Made by a program: the position numbers and the translations under genes
NCBI RefSeq assembly: GCF_001639725.1
Contig: NZ_LTAW01000004.1
Coordinates: 372,001 to 436,000, forward strand
Length of the DNA: 64,000 bases
From: Marinomonas atlantica
GTDB lineage: Bacteria > Pseudomonadota > Gammaproteobacteria > Pseudomonadales > Marinomonadaceae
Direction of reading: 5' to 3'
The notes under the pieces: generated by a model
The model's database searches: none
What the model was told of the DNA's origin: nothing
The model's input: the letters and a program-made list of their open reading frames with translations, nothing else
Shown: positions 36,474-47,302 of the stretch, in pieces
How the letters are laid out: each line of letters starts with the position of its first letter
Position numbering within the stretch: the stretch's first letter is position 1

Positions 36474-37211
36474 ATGTTGGATAACCAATCAAGACAATTA
36501 TTCCAAGATTGGTATGACACTGAGTTAGGACAGCGGCTTCTTAACGAAGAGCATGATTTCGTTGAACGTGAGCTAGATAACATGGTGGGTTACTATCTGG
36601 TGCAGCAATCTCCATTAAAGCAGCTCACGTTTAACAACCATCGTATTCGGGAAAATATTTGTTTGTCACCAGTGCTTGAACTTGGCGCAAGTCAGTCCAC
36701 TGTGGTGGCAAATATGAGCGAATTGCCGTTGGAGTCTGACGGCATCGATGCCATTGTGTTGCACCATACGTTGGATTTATCCAAAAACCCTCACCGTGAT
36801 TTGCACGAAGTAGCGCGTACATTATTGCCAAGCGGTAAATTGATTATCATAGGGTTCAATCCAATTAGCTTCTGGGGGATTCGTCGAGCATTCTCTAAGC
36901 GTGTGCGTGCGCCATGGGCCGCCAGTTTTATCTCCCATCGTCGTTTAGACGATTGGTTGAAGGTAGCTGGATTAACCCTCGAAAAAGTTGAGTTTATTGA
37001 TTACGATATGCCGCTTAAATCCAGTCAGTGGCGTCAACGTATGGGATGGTTAGGAAATTCGTTGAAAGCGCTGAAATTGCCAATGGGAAGTGTCTACATT
37101 ATGACCGCCACTAAGCAAACTCGTCGCTACATTCCCCTTAAACCGCGTTGGAAAACGACCAAAGTTCGTGTTCCGCCATTGACTAAACCGACCATCAAAG
37201 AGATTAAGTAA
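36474..37211 (+). CDS. SAM-dependent methyltransferase (YafS-like)
   Basis: A 245-residue class I methyltransferase of the Methyltransf_11 type: [15 protein letters not shown] near residue 65 is the SAM-binding glycine-rich motif in a degenerate form, and [19 protein letters not shown] and [13 protein letters not shown] follow. Its place between gloB and rnhA matches E. coli yafS. The substrate is unknown. The ATG at 36474 (after GAGAG) gives the likely N-terminus; an in-frame ATG at 36417 lies in the gloB divergent region. Confidence 0.82.
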   Translation: MLDNQSRQLFQDWYDTELGQRLLNEEHDFVERELDNMVGYYLVQQSPLKQLTFNNHRIRENICLSPVLELGASQSTVVANMSELPLESDGIDAIVLHHTLDLSKNPHRDLHEVARTLLPSGKLIIIGFNPISFWGIRRAFSKRVRAPWAASFISHRRLDDWLKVAGLTLEKVEFIDYDMPLKSSQWRQRMGWLGNSLKALKLPMGSVYIMTATKQTRRYIPLKPRWKTTKVRVPPLTKPTIKEIK

Positions 37212-37215
37212 TTTA

Positions 37216-37659
37216 ATGAAAGAAGTAACGCTCTACACCGACGGTGCATGTAAAGGCAATCCCGGCATTGGTGGATGGGGTGCATGGTTAACATTCGGTG
37301 CCCATGAAAAGCGATTGTGTGGTGGAGAACACGATACTACCAATAATCGTATGGAGCTACTGGGCGCAATTGAAGGTTTAAAAGCATTAAGAGAACCATG
37401 TCAGGTAGATTTATACACAGATTCCTCTTATGTTCAGAAAGGTATCACAGAATGGTTGGCTGGCTGGAAGCGTAAAGGCTGGAAAACAGCATCAAAGCAG
37501 CCAGTGAAAAACCAAGATCTATGGAAACAGCTGGACGAGATGTGCCAAAAGCATCAAGTAAAATGGCACTGGGTAAAAGGGCATGCTGGCATTGAAGGTA
37601 ATGAAATTGCAGATGAATTGGCCAACCAGGGCATTGATGAATTGAGGGCTAAATCGTGA
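37216..37659 (+). CDS. rnhA: Ribonuclease HI
   Basis: A 147-residue enzyme that degrades the RNA strand of RNA-DNA hybrids. The catalytic acids are all visible: D9 in [12 protein letters not shown]47 in NRMELLG, D69 in YTDSSYV and D133 in NEIADELA. It starts four bases after the methyltransferase stop and overlaps dnaQ by four bases, so these genes share a transcript. Confidence 0.97.
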   Translation: MKEVTLYTDGACKGNPGIGGWGAWLTFGAHEKRLCGGEHDTTNNRMELLGAIEGLKALREPCQVDLYTDSSYVQKGITEWLAGWKRKGWKTASKQPVKNQDLWKQLDEMCQKHQVKWHWVKGHAGIEGNEIADELANQGIDELRAKS

Positions 37660-38387
37660 GACAAGTGGTACTAGATACCGAGACAACAGGTATCGACCCT
37701 AAGCAAGGTCATCGAATTATCGAGATTGGTTGCGTTGAAATGGTAGGGCGCAAGCTGACTAAGCGCCACTTTCATGTCTATATCAATCCCGAGCGTGAAG
37801 TAGAAGAAGAGGCCTTTAATGTTCACGGAATCAGTAATGAATTCTTGCTGGATAAGCCTAAATTTGCAGCGGTAGCACAAGAGTTTTTTGACTTTATCAA
37901 GGGCTCTGAGTTAATTATCCATAACGCGCCATTTGATGTTGGGCACATAGATAATGAGTTCTCAAAGCTGGGTGGCTTCCCTAAAATTGCTGATGTCTGC
38001 AAGGTCTTCGACAGTCTGGTTTATGCACGACGCAAGCATCCTGGACAAAAAAACAATCTAGACGCTTTATGTAAGCGTTATGGTATCGACAACTCTCATC
38101 GAGAGCTGCACGGTGCCTTGCTCGATTCGGAAATTTTAGCCGACGTCTATTTGCTAATGACCGGTGGTCAAATCACCATTGGCGGTTTTGGGGGGGATGG
38201 TGATGAAGGTGAAGAGGCTCGACTGGCTGTTCGTCGCTTATCTTCTGATCGCCCGAAGCTGAAGGTGATTAAAGCCAGTGAATCGGAGCTTGAATCGCAT
38301 AACGAAAGGCTTGACTTGATTGATAAGAAATCTGGTTTGTCGTTATGGCGCAAGCTTGAAAACCCTGCTTTGGAGCAAAGTGAATAA
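37656..38387 (+). CDS. dnaQ: DNA polymerase III epsilon subunit (3'-5' proofreading exonuclease)
   Basis: A 243-residue DEDDh exonuclease: ExoI LDTETTG (D7, E9), ExoII around [15 protein letters not shown], and ExoIII with [14 protein letters not shown]. The C-terminal part after about residue 180 is less regular and should hold the alpha-subunit contact. Translation starts with GTG overlapping the rnhA stop, as in other gammaproteobacteria. A bidirectional terminator follows. Confidence 0.96.
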   Translation: MRQVVLDTETTGIDPKQGHRIIEIGCVEMVGRKLTKRHFHVYINPEREVEEEAFNVHGISNEFLLDKPKFAAVAQEFFDFIKGSELIIHNAPFDVGHIDNEFSKLGGFPKIADVCKVFDSLVYARRKHPGQKNNLDALCKRYGIDNSHRELHGALLDSEILADVYLLMTGGQITIGGFGGDGDEGEEARLAVRRLSSDRPKLKVIKASESELESHNERLDLIDKKSGLSLWRKLENPALEQSE

Positions 38388-38405
38388 CAGTGATTTATCA
38401 CTAAT

Positions 38406-38442
38406 AAAAAGGCCCAGTAGAGACATTCTACTGGGCCTTTTT
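38406..38442. terminator. Bidirectional terminator between dnaQ and nhaB
   Basis: A perfect 16-bp stem (AAAAAGGCCCAGTAGA and its complement) around GACAT, with A and T runs on both sides. Confidence 0.92.
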
Positions 38443-38455
38443 ATTTGCTATGAAT

Positions 38456-39961
38456 TTATATGGCGAGGTAACTCACACAAATGCCACCGACTACTGACAA
38501 AACAACGGTGTATGGAAGTGCCATCCAAACCATTTTGCCATAAGAAAGACGTAATAGTGGGGCAATGGCAGACGTCAACAAGAATAAGAAAGCTGCCTGA
38601 CCGTTAGGTGTCGCTACACTTGGCAGGTTGGTGCCTGTGTTTACGGCGATGGCTAATAGGTCGAAATGAGCTCGTGTAATGAGCCCTTCATCCAGAGCGC
38701 TTTTAATTTCGCTAATGTAGACGGTGGCGACAAAAACGTTATCACTAATAGCAGATAAAAGGCCGTTTGCAATGAAGAACATTATTGGCTGTTTATCGGT
38801 CGGGAAACTCAGCACAAAGTCGATAAATGGCTGAAATAAATGTTGGCTATGGATCACCGATACAACACTGAAAAATACGACTAATAATGCCGTGAACGGA
38901 AGCGCCTCTTCAAACGCATGGCCAATGCGATGTTCTTCGGTGATGCCATTCATGGACGTTAGTAGCACAATCACCATCAGTCCAACTAAACCAACTTCGG
39001 CAACATGAAAAGCTAGAGAGAAAACCAGAATGATGGCTACAAGACCTTGAACAACCAGCTGGGCTTTATGTTTTGCTGTACTCTTATCCGCTTCTTCGTC
39101 AGCGAAGTTTTTCAGGATATTGCGCACGTTTTCAGGAAGTTTGGCGCCATAGTCGAACCACTTAGTTTTTTCCAAAATAACGACAGTGAGTAGTCCAGCC
39201 ACAAGTACAGGCATGGAAACAGGTGCTATGCGAATAAAGAATTCAATGAAATCCCAGCCAGCAACGTGAGCAATCAGAAGGTTTTGGGGTTCACCTACTA
39301 GCGTACAGACGCCGCCTAATGCCGTACCCACCGCACCATGCATTAGCAAGCTACGTAAAAAGGCTCTAAATTTTGCTAAGTCTTCCTGGTTGACTGGTAG
39401 CACCAACTCATCACCACTTAGGTCATGGGATTTATTGTTCGATTGGTCTGATGCAACCTTGTGGTAAACCGAGTAAAAGCCGACACTGACACTGATTAAA
39501 ACAGCGGTCACGGTCAAGGCATCCAAAAAAGCTGACAGCAAGGCTGCTGCAAAGCTGAAAACAAGAGAGATCACTACTTTGGAACGGATTTTTATTAGCA
39601 GCTTATTAAAAATAAACAGCAACATATCTTTCATGAAATAAATGCCGGCAACCATAAACATAAGCAGCAGAATGACTTCAATGTTGCCTTCCACCTCATG
39701 ATAAACACCTTCACTAGTGGTTAAACCAAGTAAAACAGCTTCAATGGCCAGTAACCCTCCTGGTTGAAGAGGGTAGCATTTTAGCGCCATCGCTAAAGTG
39801 AAAATGAATTCAACAATTAATAACCAGCCCGCGACAAATGGCCCCATAGAAACCAAAACAATAGGGTTTAAGATAAGAAAAGCGATGATGGTTTGCTTAT
39901 ACCAGAGGGGAGATGACCCTAAAAAGTTATTGCCGAAAGCTTGAGATAGTGATGCTTTCAT
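38456..39961 (-). CDS. nhaB: Na+/H+ antiporter NhaB
   Basis: A 501-residue inner membrane protein with about 12 hydrophobic segments. The opening [17 protein letters not shown] and the internal [21 protein letters not shown] and [22 protein letters not shown] match NhaB, which expels Na+ in exchange for protons. In a sodium-pumping bacterium (see nqr) it likely sets internal Na+ and pH. The gene is a single unit, convergent with dnaQ and divergent from sohB with about 180 bases between the starts. Confidence 0.95.
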   Translation of the reverse strand: MKASLSQAFGNNFLGSSPLWYKQTIIAFLILNPIVLVSMGPFVAGWLLIVEFIFTLAMALKCYPLQPGGLLAIEAVLLGLTTSEGVYHEVEGNIEVILLLMFMVAGIYFMKDMLLFIFNKLLIKIRSKVVISLVFSFAAALLSAFLDALTVTAVLISVSVGFYSVYHKVASDQSNNKSHDLSGDELVLPVNQEDLAKFRAFLRSLLMHGAVGTALGGVCTLVGEPQNLLIAHVAGWDFIEFFIRIAPVSMPVLVAGLLTVVILEKTKWFDYGAKLPENVRNILKNFADEEADKSTAKHKAQLVVQGLVAIILVFSLAFHVAEVGLVGLMVIVLLTSMNGITEEHRIGHAFEEALPFTALLVVFFSVVSVIHSQHLFQPFIDFVLSFPTDKQPIMFFIANGLLSAISDNVFVATVYISEIKSALDEGLITRAHFDLLAIAVNTGTNLPSVATPNGQAAFLFLLTSAIAPLLRLSYGKMVWMALPYTVVLSVVGGICVSYLAI

Positions 39962-40143
39962 TAACTGTGCGCTCCTTAATTATGGCCAAAGCCGTAGTTT
40001 TGAGTGCAAATACTAAGCAAATACTGTTTAAAGCGCGACATATAAAGTCAACGAACTCAAAATTAAGTATTGTGAAATGCGTAGCGGGCTCTATTATCAT
40101 TGGCCGGAAAGTTATTAATACACAGTAGTTTAGGAGTTTTAAT

Positions 40144-41172
40144 TTGGAGTTTTTAGCAGATTACGCAGGCTTTCTAATTCGCCTATTAAGTATAGCGTTG
40201 ATCATTCTGCTGATTTTGTCGGTTGTTGCGAGCGGCAAAAACAAACAGCGTAAGAATGGCAACCTAACAGTTACTAAGCTCAATGATGGTTACCAAACCA
40301 TGAAAGATGAGCTGAGTAAAAAACTGTTTGATAAAAAGATATTAAAGCAGCAGCAAAAAGCCCTTAAAAAGCAAAAGAAAGCAGAAGCTAAGTCTGCTGT
40401 GAAACAAAGTGAAGAGCAGAAACGTATTTACGTTTTAGATTTTGACGGAGACATAAAGGCCAGTGCGGTGCAGTCTCTGCGCGAAGAGATTACCGCCATT
40501 TTAAGTGTGGCAACCGAGAAAGATGAAGTGGTTGTTCGTCTTGAAAGCCCAGGTGGTGTGGTGCATGGCTATGGATTAGCCGCTTCACAGTTGCAGAGAA
40601 TTCGTGATAAGAGGATTCCGTTAACTGTCAGCGTTGATAAAGTGGCGGCCAGTGGCGGTTACATGATGGCTTGTGTGGCCGATAAGATTGTTGCCGCGCC
40701 GTTTGCGATTTTGGGCTCGATTGGTGTCGTGGCGCAAGTGCCAAATATTCATCGCTTGCTTGAGCGTAATACAATTGATGTAGAGCTGCACACAGCGGGT
40801 AAGTACAAGCGTACGTTAACAATGTTGGGTGAGAATACCGATGAAGGTCGCGAGAAGTTTAAGCAAGACTTAGAAGATACACATGATTTATTTAAGCATT
40901 TCGTGTCTAAAAATCGCCCTGTATTGGATATCGATGCCATTGCAACGGGTGAAACATGGTATGGCTCTGAAGCCATTGACAATAAACTTGCTGATGCTGT
41001 GATGACCAGTGATGCCTATTTAGAGCAATACTATTCAGATCACGATGTGGTGCAAGTGACATATCGTGAACCTAAAGCGTTTACAGAGAGACTAGGGTTG
41101 GGTGTTTTGTCTGCGGTAGAACAAAAAGCCACAGGATGGTTGTCTAAAGCCTTAAACCATCGAGGCTTTTAA
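40144..41172 (+). CDS. sohB: Inner membrane peptidase SohB (S49 family)
   Basis: A 342-residue serine protease with an N-terminal membrane anchor (residues about 10-30), a charged, lysine-rich linker and a ClpP-like S49 domain. The nucleophile is probably S170 in KVAASGGYMMA with K222 in GKYKRT as general base; ESPGGVVHGYG forms the oxyanion region. SohB can replace some DegP function in E. coli. The start codon is TTG, well supported by TAGGAG seven bases before it. Confidence 0.93.
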   Translation: MEFLADYAGFLIRLLSIALIILLILSVVASGKNKQRKNGNLTVTKLNDGYQTMKDELSKKLFDKKILKQQQKALKKQKKAEAKSAVKQSEEQKRIYVLDFDGDIKASAVQSLREEITAILSVATEKDEVVVRLESPGGVVHGYGLAASQLQRIRDKRIPLTVSVDKVAASGGYMMACVADKIVAAPFAILGSIGVVAQVPNIHRLLERNTIDVELHTAGKYKRTLTMLGENTDEGREKFKQDLEDTHDLFKHFVSKNRPVLDIDAIATGETWYGSEAIDNKLADAVMTSDAYLEQYYSDHDVVQVTYREPKAFTERLGLGVLSAVEQKATGWLSKALNHRGF

Positions 41173-41211
41173 GTCTTTTAAAGAGATATAAAAAATCCCG
41201 CTCAATGAACT

Positions 41212-41253
41212 GACCCCCAATAGTTGGATATTCCAATTACTGGGGGTCTTTTT
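41212..41253 (+). terminator. Terminator after sohB
   Basis: A 17-bp stem beginning GACCCCCA, with one mismatch and one wobble pair, is followed by TTTTT on the plus strand only. Confidence 0.85.
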
Positions 41254-41257
41254 ATAT

Positions 41258-41953
41258 CTAGCGCTCCGAGACTAAATCAATTGCTTGTTCCAGATCGAGC
41301 GGCTCGAAGTAAATGAGGGTGCCAACGATGGGGTGATCGATATAGTTGAGCTTTTTACTGGCCGTTTTGTTTTTGAAGTGAAGAGGCAAGACTTGCGATG
41401 GGCCGTCCCAAAAGCTTTGGCTCGGTTGTAGTTGGGTGCCAGAAGCATGAGCGTTTGCGTGTACTTCTTCTGGTATTGCCGCGACAGGGTTGCCAAATAG
41501 ATAAGACTGATAATGTAAATTACTTTCAAGGTAGCGACCTAAAGTGAAGGTGACCTTCCCTGTGAATTCAGGGTATCCATTTTGCTGCGCATCACTGAAA
41601 AACTGCTTTGAAATGGATGCACCGCTATCGGCAAATATTAATGTCCAGCTATTGGAGGTTAACAATTCAGTGCGCGCTGAAATCGTGCTTTGAAAATTTT
41701 CAAATGGCGAGGGCAACGATCGCGGTGCAATACTTGACGCACTTCGTCTAGGGTTTTTCATTAAGCCATCTGGTGAATAAACATCTTGATACTCGACGGT
41801 CTCTGAACTCATGCTGTCAGGCCAAGCAAACGTCATAACATAAGCTTGGTAGGCGCGTGCTTTTTCCAAGTCAATGCTGTTTAGGTCGACAGCATTGGCT
41901 TGGCTGATGGCGCTTGATAAAACACCAAAGACTAAGAAAGAGAGTGCTTTCAA
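41258..41953 (-). CDS. csiV: CsiV family protein
   Basis: A 231-residue secreted protein (signal ending in SQANA) that overlaps the mfd stop by four bases. Its place next to mfd and its content (YQAYVMTFAWPD near the N-terminus, GKVTFTLGRYLESNLHYQSYLFG in the second half, LIYFEPL at the end) fit CsiV, a periplasmic peptidoglycan-binding protein needed in Pseudomonas for growth without some amidases and for LpoA-like PBP1A activation. The function here is inferred from homology and position. Confidence 0.72.
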   Translation of the reverse strand: MKALSFLVFGVLSSAISQANAVDLNSIDLEKARAYQAYVMTFAWPDSMSSETVEYQDVYSPDGLMKNPRRSASSIAPRSLPSPFENFQSTISARTELLTSNSWTLIFADSGASISKQFFSDAQQNGYPEFTGKVTFTLGRYLESNLHYQSYLFGNPVAAIPEEVHANAHASGTQLQPSQSFWDGPSQVLPLHFKNKTASKKLNYIDHPIVGTLIYFEPLDLEQAIDLVSER

Positions 41954-44900
41954 TGTAACAGCTCCAATGTTTTAAGGGTATGAGTGAAACGCTCGTCTGC
42001 GTTCGGCATGTTAGCAATAAATCGTAACGTATCCGAGCCGGATAGTTTGAATCGGTCGGGCTTTGTTTGAATTAACGAAATTAATTTCATAGGGTCCACA
42101 GGTGTGTTGCTCTTAAAGTGGATCTTGCCTTCGTGCTGGTTGGCTTCGATTTTTTGTATACCAAGCTGTTCCGCTTTGAATTTTAGAGCAGTTTGTCGGA
42201 ATAAGTTCTTGGTAGGATCCGGTAATAGTCCGAAGCGGTCAATCATTTCGACTTGCAGTTCTTTGAGTTGATCATCATTTTTTGCACTGGCAATACGCTT
42301 GTACAGCATTAAGCGGGTATGAACGTCACCTAAATAGTCTTCAGGAATCAACGCGGCAATACGTAGATTAATGTCGGTCTGTGCAGGCGTTGAGATATCA
42401 ACGTCAGGTGATTCACCGTTCTTAAGCGAAGTAACCGCGCGATCGAGCATTTCCATAAATAATGAAAAACCGACGTGTTCAATATGACCGCTTTGTCCGT
42501 CACCTAATAGTTCACCGGTTCCGCGAATTTCTAAATCATGAGTGGCTAGTGTGAAGCCTGCGCCTAACGTGTCGGCCATCGTGATGGCTTCTAGGCGTTT
42601 TTCTGCATCGCCGGTGACTTTTCGGTCATTTGGGGTAAGCAAATAAGCGTAGGCCTGATGATGTGAACGACCGACACGGCCACGTAATTGGTGCAACTGG
42701 GCGAGGCCAAACTTATCGGCACGCTCAATGATGATGGTGTTAGCGTTCGGTACATCGATCCCTGTTTCGATGATCGTAGAACAGACTAGTACATTGGCGC
42801 GCTTATGATAGAAGTCCGACATAACCTGCTCCAGTTCACGTTCTCGCATCTGGCCGTGACCAACGATGACGCGCGCTTCTGGAACAAGTTCTTTTAAATC
42901 TTCGGCGGCTTTCTCAATGGATTGGACTTCGTTGTGTAAATAGTAAATCTGTCCACCGCGATACAGCTCACGTAATACGGCTTCTCTAATTTGGTGACTA
43001 TCTTTTTGCTTGACGAAGGTCTTTATTGAGAGACGTTTAGCTGGAGGTGTTGCGATAATTGATAAATCGCGAATACCATTTAGTGACATGTTCAGAGTTC
43101 GCGGTATCGGCGTGGCCGTCAGTGTCAGAATATCCACTTCTGCACGTAAGGCTTTAAACTGATCTTTTTGCTTCACACCAAAGCGGTGCTCTTCATCAAT
43201 GATGACCAATCCAAGGTTGGCGAAGTTGATGTCGCTTTGAATCAGTTTATGGGTACCTACAATAATGTCAGCGGTACCTTGTTGGATACGATCGATAGCG
43301 GCGGTAGTCTGTTTGCCGGAACGGAAGCGAGACAGCAGTTCTACCTGAACGGGCCAATCTGCAAAGCGGTCGCAGAAGTTATCGTAGTGTTGTTGTGCTA
43401 ATAGGGTAGTTGGTACCAGCACAGCAACTTGTTTGCCGTCTTGAACAGCAAGGAAAGCTGCTCGCATCGCTACTTCGGTTTTACCAAAACCTACGTCACC
43501 ACATACGAGGCGGTCCATGGCTTTAGCAGCCGACATGTCCTGAATGACCGCATCGATGGCTGATTGTTGGTCTGGTGTTTCTTCAAACGGAAAACCAGAT
43601 GAAAACTGTTTATAAGCATCATCAGGTTTGGCAAACGCGTGACCTTTTTTGGATTCACGTTTAGCGTAAATCTCTAACAGTTCAGCAGCGGTGTCACGCG
43701 CTCTTTCTGCCGCTTTTTGTTTGGCAACACTCCATTTGTCAGTGCCCAATTTGTGCAGCGGCGCGTGTTCTTCGTCGGCCCCTGTGTAGCGTGAAATCAA
43801 TTGCAAAGATGATACTGGCACATACAGTTTTGCGTCGTTGGCGTAGCCAAGCGTTAGCAGTTCGGTTTCTTGTCCATCAATGGATAAATTAGTGAGCCCT
43901 AAATAGCGGCCAACACCGTGATCAATGTGAACAACTGGCGCGCCCATTCGCAATTCTGTTAAGTTGCGAATAATAGCATCTTCGTCGATGTTAGACGCTT
44001 TGCGTCGTCGTGACTGCGTGACGCGTTCGCCTAACAAATTACTTTCCGCTATAAGAGCGGAGTGGTCCTCTAAAACAAAACCTTGTGACAGCAATCCTTC
44101 GGTAATAAATAGTCCACTTGTTTTCTCGCAGAAGCTTTGCCAAGTTTCACACACAGAGGGCTTAATTTTAGCGTCTTGCAACAAGTCCAATAGGGCTTCA
44201 CGGCGACCAGCAGATTCAGCAACGATTAACGTGGGTCGGTTTTGCTTGGCCAAGAATGCTGTCAGTCTTGCAAATGTTGCTTGGCCTTGGTTGTCTGCGG
44301 ATAGATCTGGTAGAGCCGCTTCAGGTGCTTGGTTTGTGCGAAATACGAGACCGGCAAAATGGCTGAGTTGTGCAAAGAATTCATCTTCTAAAAGACAAAG
44401 TTCACTTGGTTTCAATATGGGTTTTTGAACATCGTAAGCAAGTGATTCGTGTCGCGTTTTATAGTCTAGTAGGGTAGCGCCGACATATTCATTGAGTTGC
44501 TCATTACGAACTACCAGAGTGTGTTCGTGAAGGTAGTCGAATAGTGATCCGGTTTTTTCAAAGAACAGTGGTAAGTAGTATTCGATACCGCCTGGAATAA
44601 TGCCTTCAGTGACATCTTGATAGATAGGACTGCTGAGCGGGTCGATGTCGAAGCGTTCACGAAAGCGTTTACGAAACCCAGTTATACCATTTTGGGTTGT
44701 GGCAATTTCACGGGCTGGAAGAATTTTGATCTCCGACACTTTCTCGATAGTACGCTGCGTCTCTACATCAAACCATCTAATCGACTCAACTTCGTCGTCA
44801 AACCATTCAATACGGACAGGATTGGCGACACCCATCGGGTAAACGTCCATTATGGCGCCACGAACGGCAAATTCTCCGTGGGTCGTAACCGTTTCAACAT

Positions 44901-45354
44901 TTAAATAGCCGCCATTACTTAAACGATCAATTAATTGTTTTTGGGCTATTTTTTGATCGAGCTTTAATTCAAAGCGCTGCGCATCGATGTGTTCTTCTGG
45001 GCAAATTCGTGTCAGGGCCGACGAAGTAGTGGTTAAGATGATGCCTGCAGACAAATCTCGAATTTGGGCTAAAGTATTTAAACGGTCAGAAATAATGTCC
45101 TGATGGGGCGAGAAACTGTCGTATGGCAGAGTCTCCCAATCTGAAAAGCGTAAGACAGGTAAGCTTTGCTCGGCAAAAAAACGGATGTTGTCCTCAATCT
45201 CATTTAACTCAGTTGCACTGGCCGCAATATACAGTAACGGCTTTTGGTACTGATGGGCGATCTCAATGATACGCTTTGCCTTGTGGCTAATATTATGAGT
45301 TTCAAGAAAATTTTTAAAGCCGGCAGTAAATTGTAATGTGTGTTTTATGGTCAT
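41950..45354 (-). CDS. mfd: Transcription-repair coupling factor Mfd
   Basis: A 1134-residue translocase that removes stalled RNA polymerase and recruits UvrA. In order: a UvrB-like N-terminal region, the RNA polymerase-interacting domain ([17 protein letters not shown]), then the RecG-like motor with Walker [15 protein letters not shown] near residue 620, DEEH near 718 and the TRG-type motif before the C-terminal D7 domain. Length is normal for the family. It is the first gene of the mfd-csiV unit. Upstream lies a 577-base gap to the divergent nqr operon. Confidence 0.96.
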   Translation of the reverse strand: MTIKHTLQFTAGFKNFLETHNISHKAKRIIEIAHQYQKPLLYIAASATELNEIEDNIRFFAEQSLPVLRFSDWETLPYDSFSPHQDIISDRLNTLAQIRDLSAGIILTTTSSALTRICPEEHIDAQRFELKLDQKIAQKQLIDRLSNGGYLNVETVTTHGEFAVRGAIMDVYPMGVANPVRIEWFDDEVESIRWFDVETQRTIEKVSEIKILPAREIATTQNGITGFRKRFRERFDIDPLSSPIYQDVTEGIIPGGIEYYLPLFFEKTGSLFDYLHEHTLVVRNEQLNEYVGATLLDYKTRHESLAYDVQKPILKPSELCLLEDEFFAQLSHFAGLVFRTNQAPEAALPDLSADNQGQATFARLTAFLAKQNRPTLIVAESAGRREALLDLLQDAKIKPSVCETWQSFCEKTSGLFITEGLLSQGFVLEDHSALIAESNLLGERVTQSRRRKASNIDEDAIIRNLTELRMGAPVVHIDHGVGRYLGLTNLSIDGQETELLTLGYANDAKLYVPVSSLQLISRYTGADEEHAPLHKLGTDKWSVAKQKAAERARDTAAELLEIYAKRESKKGHAFAKPDDAYKQFSSGFPFEETPDQQSAIDAVIQDMSAAKAMDRLVCGDVGFGKTEVAMRAAFLAVQDGKQVAVLVPTTLLAQQHYDNFCDRFADWPVQVELLSRFRSGKQTTAAIDRIQQGTADIIVGTHKLIQSDINFANLGLVIIDEEHRFGVKQKDQFKALRAEVDILTLTATPIPRTLNMSLNGIRDLSIIATPPAKRLSIKTFVKQKDSHQIREAVLRELYRGGQIYYLHNEVQSIEKAAEDLKELVPEARVIVGHGQMRERELEQVMSDFYHKRANVLVCSTIIETGIDVPNANTIIIERADKFGLAQLHQLRGRVGRSHHQAYAYLLTPNDRKVTGDAEKRLEAITMADTLGAGFTLATHDLEIRGTGELLGDGQSGHIEHVGFSLFMEMLDRAVTSLKNGESPDVDISTPAQTDINLRIAALIPEDYLGDVHTRLMLYKRIASAKNDDQLKELQVEMIDRFGLLPDPTKNLFRQTALKFKAEQLGIQKIEANQHEGKIHFKSNTPVDPMKLISLIQTKPDRFKLSGSDTLRFIANMPNADERFTHTLKTLELLH

Positions 45355-45670
45355 TTTGTTGGCTAATTTAAATTTTATGTTTAGCTAAGCGAAACAGAAT
45401 CAGCAAAGCGTAATGCGTGAAGCTTAGGAGCTCTTGGCGAGTATTCATTGAGTGCGTTAATTCCGTGCCTTGCAGCTTATTCTTCTATTCCCATTTAAAC
45501 CAATGTACGTACAAAGACGTATAAGCCTAATGTGAATCAGTACTGCAGCAAGTGACATGGCATGTTTTCCTTCAGAGTGTGTTTCACTTTGAATCTATTT
45601 TGTCGTGTTAAATCGTAAGCCGCAACCATGTAAGTTCAAACAACTGGGGAAAAGTAAGTAAAGCACTAAG

Positions 45671-45687
45671 CTTTCATTAAATGAAAG
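45671..45687. promoter_or_regulatory. 17-bp palindrome, possible operator
   Basis: CTTTCATT and AATGAAAG flank a single A, a perfect inverted repeat lying about 110 bases before the predicted nqr -35. Such symmetry suits a dimeric regulator, but I know no matching consensus. Confidence 0.35.
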
Positions 45688-45792
45688 AAAAATACAAAAC
45701 TCAGATTTGTAGTGGAGTAAAATAAACAGTACTTATAATTGGTATTTCTCTATTTTTGCGCACTCATTGTGGGTAAAGGAAGCGTACGCTAG

Positions 45793-45821
45793 TAGTCAAC
45801 GCTGGCAATGATCTCTATAAT
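45793..45821 (+). promoter_or_regulatory. Likely sigma-70 promoter of the nqr operon
   Basis: TAGTCA (4 of 6 to TTGACA), 17-base spacer, then consensus TATAAT at 45816-45821. Transcription would start near 45828, giving a leader of about 135 bases before nqrA. Confidence 0.6.
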
Positions 45822-45880
45822 ACGCAGGTTTTTTCGGTGAAGTGATATTACGTTATAAAACGACCTTAATTTGGTGGTGA

Positions 45881-45930
45881 GAGTCAAAATGCTTTCCCGG
45901 AGGGGATTTGACTCAGTAGCGTAGGTACGC
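45881..45930 (+). promoter_or_regulatory. Structured leader of nqrA with short reading frame
   Basis: GAGTCAAA (45881-45888) pairs with TTTGACTC (45907-45914), enclosing a strong ribosome-binding motif GGAGGGG that is 57 bases from the nqrA ATG. A second stem, GCGTA with TACGC, covers 45919-45930. An 11-codon frame (ATG 45889, TAG 45922-45924) runs through the first stem after GGTGAGAG. Together these could form a regulatory leader, but this is inference. Confidence 0.35.
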
Positions 45931-45961
45931 TTTGGTGTTCAATTTTTGTTGGGCAGAACAT

Positions 45962-47299
45962 ATGTATAAAATTACTAAAGGCCTAGATCTACCGATCAGC
46001 GGTGCCCCCAATCAGTCGATTGAGGATGCTCCTGCCGCAAAATCGGTTGCGATCATCGGACCTGATTATGTTGGTATGAAACCTACCATGCTGGTCAAAG
46101 AGGGTGATAAGGTCAAAAAAGGGCAGGTTATCTTTACAGATAAAAAAACGGAAGGAGTAAAGTTCACCGCCCCAGCCTCAGGCACTATCGCAGCGATTAA
46201 TCGCGGTGAACGCCGCGTGTTGCAATCGGTTGTTATTACAGTTGAAGGTAATGATGCCGTTGAATTTACGAAGTACTCCGGTTCAGAGCTTAAATCTCTA
46301 GAGCGCAGTACAGTAGTAGAGAATTTGGTTGAGTCAGGTCTTTGGACTGCACTGCGCACTCGTCCTTTCTCTAAAGTTCCTGAAGTAGATTCAGTTCCTA
46401 GCTCAATCTTCGTTACGGCAATCGATACGAATCCTCTTGCGGCAGATCCTGCTGCTGTGTTGGCTGACAAAGCAGAAGCATTTGCTGATGGTTTAACAGT
46501 GTTGACGCGCTTGACTGAGGGTAAAGTGTTTCTTTGTAAGGCTCCAGATAGCAATATTCCAACCACTTCAGATGTTGTGGTTGAAGAGTTTTCTGGTAAG
46601 CACCCAGCAGGCCTTGCCGGTACGCACATCCATTTCCTTGATCCAGTAAGTGACAAGAAAACAGTTTGGTCTATTAATTACCAAGATGTGGTTGCTATTG
46701 GCGAACTGTTTATTAATGGGCAGCTGGATGTTTCTCGTGTTATTTCTGTGGCTGGACCACAGATCTCTAAGCCGCGCTTGGTTCGAACAGTGGTAGGTGC
46801 TGATCTAAATCAGTTGCTTTCAGGTGAACTGCCTGATGGCGAGAACCGTATCATCTCAGGTTCAGTGTTGTCTGGTCGTAAAGCGATTGGCCCTTATGCG
46901 TACCTTGGTCGTTATCATGCACAAGTGGTTGTTCTAGCTGAAGGTCGTGAACGTCAAATGGTTCATTATTTACGTGCTGGATTTGAAAAACATTCTGTAT
47001 TGAATGTATTTATTTCAAAACTAACAGGTAAGTCGACATTTGACATGACAACATCGACTAACGGTAGTGATCGTACCATGCTGCCACTAGGTCATTTTGA
47101 GCGTTTGATGCCGTTGGATATTCTTCCAACTCAATTATTGCGCGCTTTGGTTGTTGGCGACACTGAGCAGGCACAGAAACTGGGTGCATTAGAACTTGAT
47201 GAAGAAGACTTGGCGTTAATGACGTATGCTTGTTCAGGTAAGTTTGAATACGGCCCAATTCTACGTGACTGTCTCACAACGATTGAGAAAGAGGGTTAA
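45962..47299 (+). CDS. nqrA: Na+-translocating NADH:quinone reductase subunit A
   Basis: The 445-residue peripheral subunit starts [16 protein letters not shown], the usual NqrA opening, and continues with [18 protein letters not shown] (a biotin-carrier-like fold) and the later GRYHAQV region. NqrA lies on the cytoplasmic side of the complex and helps bind quinone. I use the ATG at 45962; a TTG at 45932 is in frame but adds ten residues not seen in the family. No good ribosome site precedes this ATG, unlike the rest of the operon, consistent with the unusual leader. nqrA-F follow closely and form one operon. Confidence 0.94.
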   Translation: MYKITKGLDLPISGAPNQSIEDAPAAKSVAIIGPDYVGMKPTMLVKEGDKVKKGQVIFTDKKTEGVKFTAPASGTIAAINRGERRVLQSVVITVEGNDAVEFTKYSGSELKSLERSTVVENLVESGLWTALRTRPFSKVPEVDSVPSSIFVTAIDTNPLAADPAAVLADKAEAFADGLTVLTRLTEGKVFLCKAPDSNIPTTSDVVVEEFSGKHPAGLAGTHIHFLDPVSDKKTVWSINYQDVVAIGELFINGQLDVSRVISVAGPQISKPRLVRTVVGADLNQLLSGELPDGENRIISGSVLSGRKAIGPYAYLGRYHAQVVVLAEGRERQMVHYLRAGFEKHSVLNVFISKLTGKSTFDMTTSTNGSDRTMLPLGHFERLMPLDILPTQLLRALVVGDTEQAQKLGALELDEEDLALMTYACSGKFEYGPILRDCLTTIEKEG

Positions 47300-47302
47300 T
47301 CC

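Larger units (their letters stand above)
45355..45931. other. Long intergenic region between mfd and nqrA
   Basis: These 577 bases hold no credible long gene. They contain an odd palindrome (CTTTCATT-A-AATGAAAG, 45671-45687), the nqr promoter (45793-45821), two palindromes of the GCGTAC type, and a structured leader described separately. The part next to mfd (45355-45660) shows nothing I can name. Confidence 0.7.

Noticed and set aside
40144..40146. TTG start of sohB as an error
   Set aside because: The ribosome site TAGGAG is well placed and the N-terminus matches the family, so the rare start was kept.
43964..44428. 154-codon plus-strand open frame inside mfd
   Set aside because: Antisense shadow of mfd; no ribosome site and no recognisable protein features.
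46066..46656. 196-codon minus-strand open frame inside nqrA
   Set aside because: It is the antisense shadow of a well-conserved gene and its translation is low-complexity in S, T and V.
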